Origin: Acidimicrobiales bacterium
GTDB taxonomy: Bacteria > Actinomycetota > Acidimicrobiia > Acidimicrobiales > Poriferisodalaceae
Assembly: GCA_030749275.1 (NCBI GenBank)
Contig: JASMKJ010000106.1
Location: 1 to 9,217, forward strand
Length of the DNA: 9,217 nt
Direction of reading: 5' to 3'
Both the position numbers and the translations under genes were made by a program. Below the pieces are notes generated by a model that saw only the letters and a list, made by a program, of their open reading frames with translations, was not told the origin of the DNA and made no database searches. This document shows positions 1-5,927 of the stretch, piece after piece. Each line of letters opens with the position of its first letter. The first letter of the stretch is position 1.

Positions 1-275
1 TGAAAGGTTGTTACTCCAGATTCGCCTTGCACTGACGATGGGATTACCCGTCCTTGAATTCGAAATCGACGATCCCCTAGCTCTGCACGCTGTTCAATTG
101 CTTCGTCCACATTTCGGAAAAACAACGTCGCGTTGCGAAGACCCTGAGCGGTAATAACGGCCATCGCAGCAATGAGCACCACGGCGATCGCAAAAATTGA
201 CCATCTACGTCGCCGGTGAATCGCTCGACGGAGTTGTCCGGGTTCTTCGATCTCGTGCCGCGGGGTTAAATCCAT
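1..275 (-). CDS. ccmE: Cytochrome c maturation haem chaperone CcmE (N-terminal part, cut by window edge)
   Basis: Reading the minus strand from the ATG at 275 gives 91 codons that run off the window. The order is a short basic cytoplasmic segment (RRAIHRRRRW, about residues 16-25), one hydrophobic signal-anchor helix (about 26-44), then the start of the soluble domain with NATLFFRNVDEA and LGDRRFRIQGRV. This is the usual beginning of CcmE. In System I, CcmE covalently holds haem outside the membrane and passes it to the ligation machinery. The haem-binding histidine lies further along and is not in the window, so intactness cannot be judged. The start sits 2 nt after the ccmD stop, the fifth gene of ccmABCDE. 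Family recognition is strong; completeness is unknown. Confidence 0.9.
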   Translation of the reverse strand, partial: MDLTPRHEIEEPGQLRRAIHRRRRWSIFAIAVVLIAAMAVITAQGLRNATLFFRNVDEAIEQRAELGDRRFRIQGRVIPSSVQGESGVTTF

Positions 276-277
276 GA

Positions 278-448
278 CTAAGAATCCGTCGTTAGGTCGG
301 TGTCTCTCTTAGAGCCAGGAGATTCCGCCTCACCAATGCCGAGTTCTCGTCCGATGGCCCGACCGCGACTTACCACCCAAAGGCTGTAGGTAACGACAAC
401 GACGAATGTCAGTCCCCAACCGGTCGCGACGGTGGCTACTTCACTCAT
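278..448 (-). CDS. ccmD: Small haem exporter subunit CcmD-like (56 aa)
   Basis: A 56-codon frame starts at the ATG at 448, overlapping the ccmC stop as ATGA, and ends with TAG at 278-280, 2 nt before ccmE. A GGAG Shine-Dalgarno lies 8 nt upstream of the start. The product has a short N-terminus, one membrane helix (about residues 9-26, rich in V, F, W and L), then a basic RGR and a charged tail. That is the usual CcmD design: a single-pass adaptor that helps release haem-loaded CcmE from CcmABC. CcmD sequences are poorly conserved, so the call rests on size, topology and exact position between ccmC and ccmE. A short-ORF filter would miss it. Confidence 0.8.
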   Translation of the reverse strand: MSEVATVATGWGLTFVVVVTYSLWVVSRGRAIGRELGIGEAESPGSKRDTDLTTDS

Positions 449-1227
449 ATCGTGTCTCCGGGTTCAGCAGTGTCCGCTGTTTCCTCATTACGACGAGACG
501 AAATCAGTTGTTCCAAGGTCTCTTCATCGCGCAATTCTTCTAAACGGATGACTCGATACCGATGAACAGTCAGCCATGCGGCAATAATTGTCACCGTCAG
601 GACTGAATAGAGCAGCGTCCAGTACATCTCACCAGTAATTTCGGGTCTACGTCCCACGCTCAGGCTTGCTTTTTGATGAAGGGTTCGCCACCAGTCAACC
701 GAGTAGTGCACGATGGGCACATTGATAAATGAGATGAGAGCCATGACGGCAGCACGACGACCGCGAACCATCGGATCTACCGGGAGCCGTCTAAGCGCTA
801 AGTAGCCAAGATATGTGACGAACAGCAGAACCGTGGTCGTAAGTCGTGCATCCCATTGCCAGTATGTTCCCCACGTCACCTTCCCCCACAGCATCCCGGT
901 TATGAGGGTTATTGCTGTGAAGAGAACACCAATCTCGGCGGCTGAGCCGGCGAGACGGTCATAGTGGCGACCCCCATCGGGTCTTCGTTTGCTGCGGGCC
1001 AAGAACAGCAAACTCGAAAAGGAAGTCAATACAAAAGATCCGTACGCTATCCAAATGGATGGCACGTGCAAATACAGCATTCGTACCGCTTCGCCTTGCA
1101 CCACATCCGCGGGAGAGATCACCAAACCCAAAAGAATCATTAGTGCGGTGGCCGCGACGGCCGAGACGCCGAGGACGCGGGTGGCTGGCGTCGCCGTCAT
1201 CTCGGTTGAGTTCGTCCCTCCTGACAT
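445..1227 (-). CDS. ccmC: Haem exporter protein CcmC (260 aa)
   Basis: CcmC is the integral membrane subunit that binds haem and transfers it to CcmE. The tryptophan-rich motif WGTYWQWDARLTT is at residues 119-131. The expected axial histidines are H54 (in LYLHVPSIW) and, by the TLHQ motif, H184; H174 is also present in IVHYSVDWW. Six membrane helices are visible at about 18-38, 50-77, 98-115, 131-147, 157-177 and 199-221, followed by a charged C-terminal tail of about 39 residues. The ATG at 1227 was chosen because it follows the ccmB stop by 2 nt and has a GGAGGAG ribosome site about 8 nt upstream. A longer frame to 1320 would run deep into ccmB. The stop overlaps the ccmD start. Confidence 0.95.
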   Translation of the reverse strand: MSGGTNSTEMTATPATRVLGVSAVAATALMILLGLVISPADVVQGEAVRMLYLHVPSIWIAYGSFVLTSFSSLLFLARSKRRPDGGRHYDRLAGSAAEIGVLFTAITLITGMLWGKVTWGTYWQWDARLTTTVLLFVTYLGYLALRRLPVDPMVRGRRAAVMALISFINVPIVHYSVDWWRTLHQKASLSVGRRPEITGEMYWTLLYSVLTVTIIAAWLTVHRYRVIRLEELRDEETLEQLISSRRNEETADTAEPGDTI

Positions 1228-1229
1228 AA

Positions 1230-1898
1230 TCAACTCTCCTCCAACAAAAACCCGAAGGCTCCAAGTCCAACGACGGTGTGCACCGCGGAGATAACAAACA
1301 TCAAACTGGTCCAGCTCCAACCAGCATCAGCACGGACTCCAAGTGCGGTTTCAAATGCTCGTGAACCTGCAAGCAGGACTGGCGCCAAAACCGGGACAAG
1401 CAGCAACGGAAGAAGGGTAGTCCGCACGCGAAGCCCTGCAGCCATCACACCCCAAAGAACTCCGCAGACCGAAAAAGCCATAGTGCCTGCGACGCCGGCC
1501 GTGACCAGAAGTGCCCAGTTGGCAACCTGAACGTCGTAGAAGAGGAGGATGGCAGGTCCAAGGACTATCTCCAGAAGGCAGATCTGCACGAATAGGGCTA
1601 AAGCTTTTCCAAGGAATAAAGAGTGGACCTTCATTGACGACATACGAAAGCCATCAAAATTGCCGTCTTCTGTTTCCAATTCGAAGGAGCGTTGGGTAAG
1701 CAACGTCCCGCCATACAAAATTGCCACCCAGTACAGGCCTCCAGCACCAAGTTCCAGCAATGGAGCGTTCGCGTCAAGAGCAAACGCGAAGATGACAACG
1801 ATGAGAAGTGTCAATGGGGCTACCTGCCCTAGAGCGACTTTCGCGCGCCACTCAATCCGGAGATCCTTTCGGGCAAGAAGAAGTACTTCAGCTAGCAC
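1230..1898 (-). CDS. ccmB: Haem exporter protein CcmB, ABC permease (222 aa, GTG start)
   Basis: CcmB is the membrane partner of CcmA in the ABC part of System I cytochrome c maturation. Six hydrophobic segments are seen at about residues 25-41, 52-66, 97-118, 127-150, 160-178 and 196-218. The loop carrying FELETEDGNFDGFRMS after helix 2 is typical of the family. I chose the GTG at 1898. It gives the usual CcmB length of about 220 residues, begins with the expected short amphipathic run then ARKDLRIEWR, overlaps the ccmA end by 11 nt, and has GGGGGA a few bases upstream. The open frame continues back to an ATG at 1973, but that adds 25 non-family-like residues entirely inside ccmA. The start is less certain than the identity. 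Confidence 0.9.
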   Translation of the reverse strand: MLAEVLLLARKDLRIEWRAKVALGQVAPLTLLIVVIFAFALDANAPLLELGAGGLYWVAILYGGTLLTQRSFELETEDGNFDGFRMSSMKVHSLFLGKALALFVQICLLEIVLGPAILLFYDVQVANWALLVTAGVAGTMAFSVCGVLWGVMAAGLRVRTTLLPLLLVPVLAPVLLAGSRAFETALGVRADAGWSWTSLMFVISAVHTVVGLGAFGFLLEES

Positions 1899-2541
1899 CA
1901 GAATCCCCCGCCACGCGACCTCCTTGAAGGGTGATGACCCGCGATGAAAGTTCCTTCGAGAGGGCACTTTCATGGCTGGCGAAAACTACTGTCGCTCCTG
2001 CAGATGCCGCTTCTCTCAGAACCGAGTTCAAGTTTGTTCTACTTTCAGCATCAAGAGCGGCATGGGGCTCATCCAACAACCACAGCCGGGGCCGAGTCGC
2101 TATCACTGAAGCAATAGCAACTTTGCGTCTTTGACCCGCTGAGAGCGCTGAGATCGGCACCGACCAAAGGGTTGACGGAAAACCCACCTTTGCTAACGCA
2201 GCTTCCGCATCACTCTTTGGGCCTCCACCAGCGGCAGCTCGAAACTCCACATGCTCTTTCGCCCATAGATCCCGATAAAGATTGTTTTCGTGTCCTAGGA
2301 GCCCGATGTAACGGCGAGGCGTCCGCCGATCAACTCGCATATCGAATCCAAGAACTCGAGCTGACCCAGCACTAACTCGAAGCAGCCCGGCGCACGCACG
2401 CAAGAAACTGGTCTTCCCGGCACCATTTTCTCCTCGCACCAAGACTATTTCGCCCTCATTCACGGACACATCGACACCCGTGAGAACCGGGAAGGACCCC
2501 GTCACCGCAACTACATCTTCGAACTCAACGACCGCAGACAT
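1888..2541 (-). CDS. ccmA: Haem exporter ATP-binding protein CcmA (217 aa)
   Basis: This is the ATPase of the CcmABCD complex, which uses ATP to release haem-loaded CcmE. All ABC motifs are present: Walker A GENGAGKTS at residues 37-45, signature LSAGQRRK at 133-140, Walker B LWLLDEP at 153-159 with the catalytic E158, and the switch histidine H190 in FASHE. The region expected to hold a Q-loop glutamine reads GHENNLYRDLW, where a histidine after glycine is common in CcmA. The length of 217 is normal. It is the first ccm gene and overlaps ccmB by 11 nt. No good Shine-Dalgarno precedes the ATG; a possible leaderless promoter is listed separately. Confidence 0.95.
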   Translation of the reverse strand: MSAVVEFEDVVAVTGSFPVLTGVDVSVNEGEIVLVRGENGAGKTSFLRACAGLLRVSAGSARVLGFDMRVDRRTPRRYIGLLGHENNLYRDLWAKEHVEFRAAAGGGPKSDAEAALAKVGFPSTLWSVPISALSAGQRRKVAIASVIATRPRLWLLDEPHAALDAESRTNLNSVLREAASAGATVVFASHESALSKELSSRVITLQGGRVAGDSGAS

Positions 2542-2548
2542 TTCTCAG

Positions 2549-2579
2549 ATGTTACGACCCTCACGACTCGAGACCACAA
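2549..2579 (-). promoter_or_regulatory. Candidate leaderless promoter of ccmA
   Basis: On the minus strand TAACAT (2549-2554) ends 7 nt before the ccmA ATG, and TTGTGG (2574-2579) lies 19 nt further upstream. The -10 element fits TAnnnT at the distance expected if transcription starts at or next to the start codon, which is common in actinobacteria. There is no clear Shine-Dalgarno. The 19-nt spacer is longer than optimal, so this is only a candidate. Confidence 0.35.
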
Positions 2580-2598
2580 AGAGGGGAGAAGGGGTCGT
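2554..2598. repeat. Inverted repeat ACGACCC/GGGTCGT upstream of ccmA
   Basis: Seven-base perfect arms (2554-2560 and 2592-2598) are separated by 31 bases. They lie between the biotinyl carrier gene and ccmA, and one arm touches the proposed ccmA -10 element. It could be a regulator site or the base of an RNA stem, or it could be chance. There is no T-run to suggest a terminator. Confidence 0.25.
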
Positions 2599-2622
2599 TT
2601 TGAAGGGGATCGCAAACTTCCT

Positions 2623-2838
2623 TCAGGATGGATCTATGACCGCTACTACGTCACCTTCGCTGATTCGATCTTCTTCCCCAACACATAGTTCTTTTACGGT
2701 TCCCGCTAGGGGCGCTACCACAGGGATTTCCATTTTCATTGATTCAAGAATTACAAGTTCGTCACCCTCAGCAACTGTCGCGCCCTGTTCAACGACAACT
2801 TTCCAAACTGTGGCGGTCAATTCTGCTCGGACCTCCAT
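2623..2838 (-). CDS. Stand-alone biotin carboxyl carrier protein (71 aa)
   Basis: The product is a single biotinyl/lipoyl attachment domain with the motif ESMKMEIP at residues 32-39, where K35 is the expected biotinylated lysine. Such proteins carry carboxyl groups for acyl-CoA carboxylases or related biotin enzymes. The length of 71 and the opening MEVRAELTATVWKV closely resemble the small mycobacterial carrier known as TB7.3. The ATG at 2838 was chosen because the domain begins immediately there and GGAGGG lies about 9 nt upstream. A longer frame to 2958 would add 40 residues and run across the divergent intergenic region into the 2974 gene's promoter area. It is on the ccm strand, 81 nt before ccmA, with no carboxylase nearby. 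The cognate enzyme is not identifiable here. Confidence 0.88.
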   Translation of the reverse strand: MEVRAELTATVWKVVVEQGATVAEGDELVILESMKMEIPVVAPLAGTVKELCVGEEDRISEGDVVAVIDPS

Positions 2839-2959
2839 GGAACTGCTCCCTCCATCGCATCCTGGTTCAGCGTCGGTCAAACTAGCTTCCCCAACAAAAC
2901 ATTGCTCCTTTTCAAACGCGGAGATGCGAAATCGGCTCTTGGTAACGAGTACGGCCAAC

Positions 2960-2965
2960 TACCAT
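2960..2965 (+). promoter_or_regulatory. Possible -10 element (TACCAT) for the DUF5317-like gene
   Basis: TACCAT fits the TAnnnT pattern and ends 8 nt before the ATG at 2974. There is no Shine-Dalgarno, which would agree with a leaderless or near-leaderless message. No convincing -35 element is seen. Weak evidence. Confidence 0.2.
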
Positions 2966-2973
2966 CAACATCG

Positions 2974-3717
2974 ATGTATGTGATTCCCTTGGCTTTGCTG
3001 GTCGGCGCCGCCGCAGGACTCTTTGTTCGAGGATCAACCGACTATTTCTTAGCTACCCGCATTGTGTTCTGGCCAATTCCCGCTGTCGGGGTCGCCCTTC
3101 AGGCTTTGGTCGCGTCAGGGTTAGGGGTTCCTTACCCCATCTTGTTGACCATTGTCTCAATGGTCTTGATCGCCATTACCTGCTCTATGAATCTCCACCT
3201 CACAGGTGCCTCAATAATCTTGGTGGGGACCATACTGAATCTAATTCCGCTCGTTCTCAATGGATTCGTCCCCGTCACAGTTAACGCGATTGTTAAGGCT
3301 GGTATCGCGGACATCAACTCAATCGATCTAGTTCAACTTGGGGCAGTTCGAGCATTTGAAACCGGGGAAGGAACGACTCTCTTGTTTCTGGGTGCGATAG
3401 TCCCGATCCGATGGTTAAATGAGGTCTTTTCTTTTGGAGATCTGATAGTTGCTTGCGGCTTGGCGAACCTTGGATTTCGGGTGTTCTTTCCGTTGAGAGA
3501 CACGGCAAGCTATTACGACGAAGCTGCCGAATACGACCTGTACCGTGACGCTAGCCAGCCGGACCCATTCGAAGGTTACGAACCAGATGAGGCGATGTGG
3601 TCCGCGACCGACACAAACGATCTGTCTTCCGCGGCCGAACCCATGTCACGCCCTCAACCGGGTCTTTCAACCCTGGAAGGTTCCGCCCCATTAGATCCTC
3701 GTGAAGAAGAAACGTGA
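2974..3717 (+). CDS. DUF5317-like integral membrane protein (247 aa)
   Basis: The first 175 or so residues are a membrane domain with hydrophobic stretches at about 2-18, 29-50, 55-75, 77-100, 133-144 and 152-172. The motif GTILNLIPLVLNGFVPV (85-101) and the later LGAIVPIRWLNEVFSFGDL (139-157) match what I recall of DUF5317, a family of unknown function in actinobacteria, firmicutes and chloroflexi. The last 70 or so residues are hydrophilic and acidic, rich in D, E, S and P, and probably disordered. The ATG at 2974 was chosen because the first helix starts there; the upstream ATG at 2902 adds 24 polar residues inside the intergenic region. No Shine-Dalgarno is visible. The stop overlaps the next gene by 4 nt (GTGA). 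No function is assigned. Confidence 0.75.
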   Translation: MYVIPLALLVGAAAGLFVRGSTDYFLATRIVFWPIPAVGVALQALVASGLGVPYPILLTIVSMVLIAITCSMNLHLTGASIILVGTILNLIPLVLNGFVPVTVNAIVKAGIADINSIDLVQLGAVRAFETGEGTTLLFLGAIVPIRWLNEVFSFGDLIVACGLANLGFRVFFPLRDTASYYDEAAEYDLYRDASQPDPFEGYEPDEAMWSATDTNDLSSAAEPMSRPQPGLSTLEGSAPLDPREEET

Positions 3718-3986
3718 CGGAAGGACGAGAAGAAGACTCTGTCGTCAAATCACGAGAACGGGCACGCACCGTCGCGGGTCTCGGCAAGCGTTTCGGGTAC
3801 GGCTGCTTTTTTGGTGCCTTGATTCTTTTTCTCATCAACTATTACGTGGCTAGTTCAACATTATGGACTTCACTCACCGTCGCGTTACTGATTGTCGGAT
3901 CGTTGCTTTTGGCTCCAGCGATCATCTTGGGGTACGCCGCTAATGCTGCGGAACGAGAAGAACAGGGCCTTCCACATGGTCATTAA
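3714..3986 (+). CDS. Small two-helix membrane protein (90 aa, GTG start)
   Basis: The frame starts at a GTG overlapping the DUF5317-like stop as GTGA, with GAAGAAGAAAC just upstream as a weak ribosome site. It stops with TAA at 3984-3986. The product has a charged N-terminus (about 1-27, including a basic KSRERAR), two membrane helices at about 30-46 and 51-76, and a short charged tail ending GLPHGH. I do not recognise a named family. The four-base overlap strongly suggests translational coupling with the upstream membrane protein, so the two may act together. No signal peptide cleavage site or catalytic motif is evident. Confidence 0.75.
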   Translation: MTEGREEDSVVKSRERARTVAGLGKRFGYGCFFGALILFLINYYVASSTLWTSLTVALLIVGSLLLAPAIILGYAANAAEREEQGLPHGH

Positions 3987-4001
3987 TGGCTTTCCGATTA
4001 G

Positions 4002-4027
4002 TAGTTTGTATCTCCAGTCTGAAACTA
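4002..4027. promoter_or_regulatory. Candidate operator: inverted repeat TAGTTT-N14-AAACTA before the tetR-type gene
   Basis: Perfect 6-base arms (4002-4007 and 4022-4027) lie 47 bases before the TetR-family start codon. Inner bases match only partly (CT/AG). TetR-family proteins often bind palindromes upstream of their own gene, so this is a plausible autoregulatory site, but the arms are short and spaced. Confidence 0.3.
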
Positions 4028-4073
4028 TTGGCGTGCCGAGTAGCTCCGACTGAGCCCAACGAAACGATCATTA

Positions 4074-4673
4074 ATGTCTACCCGTCTTCCCGCTGCAGAA
4101 CGAAGAGAGCAGTTGCTAGATGTAGCAATGACCGCTTTTGCCGCAAACGGCTACCACGGCACATCGATGAACGACGTAGCAAAAGCTGCTGGCATCACCA
4201 AGCCCGTCTTGTATCAACACTTTGCATCAAAGAGGGATCTTTACGTTGAATTAGTAGACGATGTCGCTGATCGTCTAGCCAACGAGGTCGTTTCGGCGGT
4301 AGATCCAGCTGATACCCATTTCCAGCGAACCGTAGGAGCATTGAGCGCCTACTTCTCTTTCGTCGAAAAGAACCAACGTGAATTTCAGTTGTTATTTGGT
4401 CGATCCACCCCAAGAGATGAAGAGACAGCAAACGGCGGTCGGATGGTCGAAACCAGAATGTCGGCGACAATCGCTGAGATTCTCCGGCAGTGGTTACATG
4501 GCGACGAAGTGGAGTTGTATGCCAGGGCCATAGTGACTATGTCAGAAGGAGTATGTCGCCATTGGTTAACCCAGCCGGATCGGCCGTCTGCCGATGCGTT
4601 GGCTGAGCAACTTGCGGCTCTCATTCTGACCGGCTTACAAGGTCTCGTGGCAACCGCCACTAGCGACCAATAA
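4074..4673 (+). CDS. TetR/AcrR family transcriptional regulator (199 aa)
   Basis: The N-terminal DNA-binding domain is typical of TetR: AERREQLLDVAMTAFAANGY at residues 8-27, then a helix-turn-helix at about 28-52 with MNDVAKAAGITKPVLYQHF and SKRDLY. The rest (about 60-199) is helical and variable, as expected for a ligand-binding and dimerisation domain, so the ligand cannot be read from sequence. The length is normal for the family. It stands 44 nt upstream of the CoA-transferase gene on the same strand, so it may regulate that gene and itself, perhaps in response to an acyl-CoA or organic acid. That role is inferred from position only. The start ATG at 4074 has no good Shine-Dalgarno but gives the standard TetR N-terminus. 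Confidence 0.92.
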   Translation: MSTRLPAAERREQLLDVAMTAFAANGYHGTSMNDVAKAAGITKPVLYQHFASKRDLYVELVDDVADRLANEVVSAVDPADTHFQRTVGALSAYFSFVEKNQREFQLLFGRSTPRDEETANGGRMVETRMSATIAEILRQWLHGDEVELYARAIVTMSEGVCRHWLTQPDRPSADALAEQLAALILTGLQGLVATATSDQ

Positions 4674-4717
4674 ACATAATCAGGCACTCCCCCGCTTCCG
4701 CCTGTCATGATCAACGA

Positions 4718-5917
4718 ATGGAAAATGGTGCTCTTAGCGGCATTCGTGTCGTCGATCTCACAACAGTGCTAATGGGTCCCCTCGCCACACGCATGCTGGG
4801 CGATCACGGAGCCGACGTCATTCGTGTTGAAACGACAAATGGTGATTCGACTCGAAACGGAGTTCCTAGCAGGAATCCGGGAATGTCAGGTTTCAGCTTG
4901 AATCTGCAAAGAAATAAGCGATCACTGAGTGTGGATCTAAAGCACGACCAGGGTCGTCAAGCCCTACTCGAATTAGTCAAAAGTTCAGATGTTCTCGTCA
5001 CCAATATGCGGGCCGCTGCCTTAGAGAGGTTGGGGTTGGGCGAAGTGACCTTAAATGAAGTCAACCCATCACTGATCTACTGCAGAGCCAACGGATTCGC
5101 TACAGATGGGCCTTACGGGGGCAAAGCAGCGTACGACGACGCCATTCAAGCAGCTTCTGGTTTGGCGGGACTCTTCACCGCTACCAACGGTCGCCCCACC
5201 TACGTTCCGGCGGTGATTGCCGACAAGGTAACCGGTCTGCACATCGTCCAAGCCGTCATGGCAGCGCTAATTCATCGATATCGAACAGGTGACGGTCAAA
5301 ACATTGAGGTACCCATGTTTGAGACCATGGTTAGTTTCAATTTGGTTGAACATCTCAGAGGCGCCGCTTTTGAGCCACCTGAGGGTCCGTTCGGGTATGA
5401 ACGACTTCTTTCACCCGCTCGTAAACCTTATGCAACAGCTGATGGGTTCGTTTGTCTGCTGCCCTACACCGACCAAAACTACGCAGATTTTTTCCGCTTT
5501 ATCGGCCAACCAGAACTCACGAGTGACAACAGGTTCGCGACACACAACGCTCGGGTCACCAACACTTCGGCTTTGTACGATCTCATCGCCGATGCTGCTC
5601 AACACGAAACAACGAGCACCTGGATTGGATTTTGCGACGAAGTTTCCATCCCCGCAGCGGCGGTACTTGACTTATCCACCTTCGACCAAGACCCGCACCT
5701 GTCACATGTTGAGCTCGTTCAGGTGCGGCAACATCCCACCGAAGGCGACTACCGGTATATAAGGGATCCCGTCATTTACTCTCAAAGCTCCACCGAATTG
5801 CGTCTTCACGCACCGCGGCTCGGCGAACACAGCGTTGAACTGCTGGGCGAACTGGGCTACAGCGAAGAAACGATTTCAAACATGGTTGCTGACGGTGTGG
5901 TGACATCCCCCACCTAA
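4718..5917 (+). CDS. Class III CoA-transferase, CaiB/BaiF family (399 aa)
   Basis: This enzyme class moves CoA between a CoA thioester and a carboxylic acid. The N-terminal signature LSGIRVVDLTTVLMGPLATR (residues 6-25) and GADVIRVE (31-38) are classic. NKRSLSVDLK is at 66-75 and SDVLVTNMR at 90-98. YDDAIQAASG (139-148) precedes VIADKVTGLH, in which D169 aligns by motif with the catalytic aspartate of formyl-CoA transferase. The length of 399 is normal, and the C-terminal part includes the expected GDYRYIRDPV and HAPRLGEHS stretches. The substrate cannot be assigned. It follows the TetR-type gene by 44 nt and converges with a dehydrogenase gene 10 nt away. No clear Shine-Dalgarno precedes the ATG, so the start rests on the signature position. 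Confidence 0.93.
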   Translation: MENGALSGIRVVDLTTVLMGPLATRMLGDHGADVIRVETTNGDSTRNGVPSRNPGMSGFSLNLQRNKRSLSVDLKHDQGRQALLELVKSSDVLVTNMRAAALERLGLGEVTLNEVNPSLIYCRANGFATDGPYGGKAAYDDAIQAASGLAGLFTATNGRPTYVPAVIADKVTGLHIVQAVMAALIHRYRTGDGQNIEVPMFETMVSFNLVEHLRGAAFEPPEGPFGYERLLSPARKPYATADGFVCLLPYTDQNYADFFRFIGQPELTSDNRFATHNARVTNTSALYDLIADAAQHETTSTWIGFCDEVSIPAAAVLDLSTFDQDPHLSHVELVQVRQHPTEGDYRYIRDPVIYSQSSTELRLHAPRLGEHSVELLGELGYSEETISNMVADGVVTSPT

Positions 5918-5927
5918 ACCCTCTTCG

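Noticed and set aside
1549..1947. A 132-codon plus-strand frame across ccmA/ccmB.
   Set aside because: It is antisense to well-recognised ccm genes, with a low-complexity basic product and no ribosome site.
2839..2958. N-terminal extension of the biotinyl carrier gene.
   Set aside because: The added 40 residues are not part of the carrier domain. The family length is 71, and a good GGAGGG site supports the internal ATG.
2902..2973. N-terminal extension of the DUF5317-like gene.
   Set aside because: It adds 24 polar residues ahead of the first membrane helix and lies in the divergent intergenic region.
3986..4249. An 87-codon plus-strand frame starting at a TAATG overlap with the small two-helix membrane gene.
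   Set aside because: Most of it lies out of frame inside the TetR-family gene, and the product has no domain, helix pattern or family-like features. The TAATG overlap is probably chance.
4681..4704. CAGGC/GCCTG as a terminator after the TetR-type gene.
   Set aside because: The stem is only 5 bp with a 14-base loop and no T-run.
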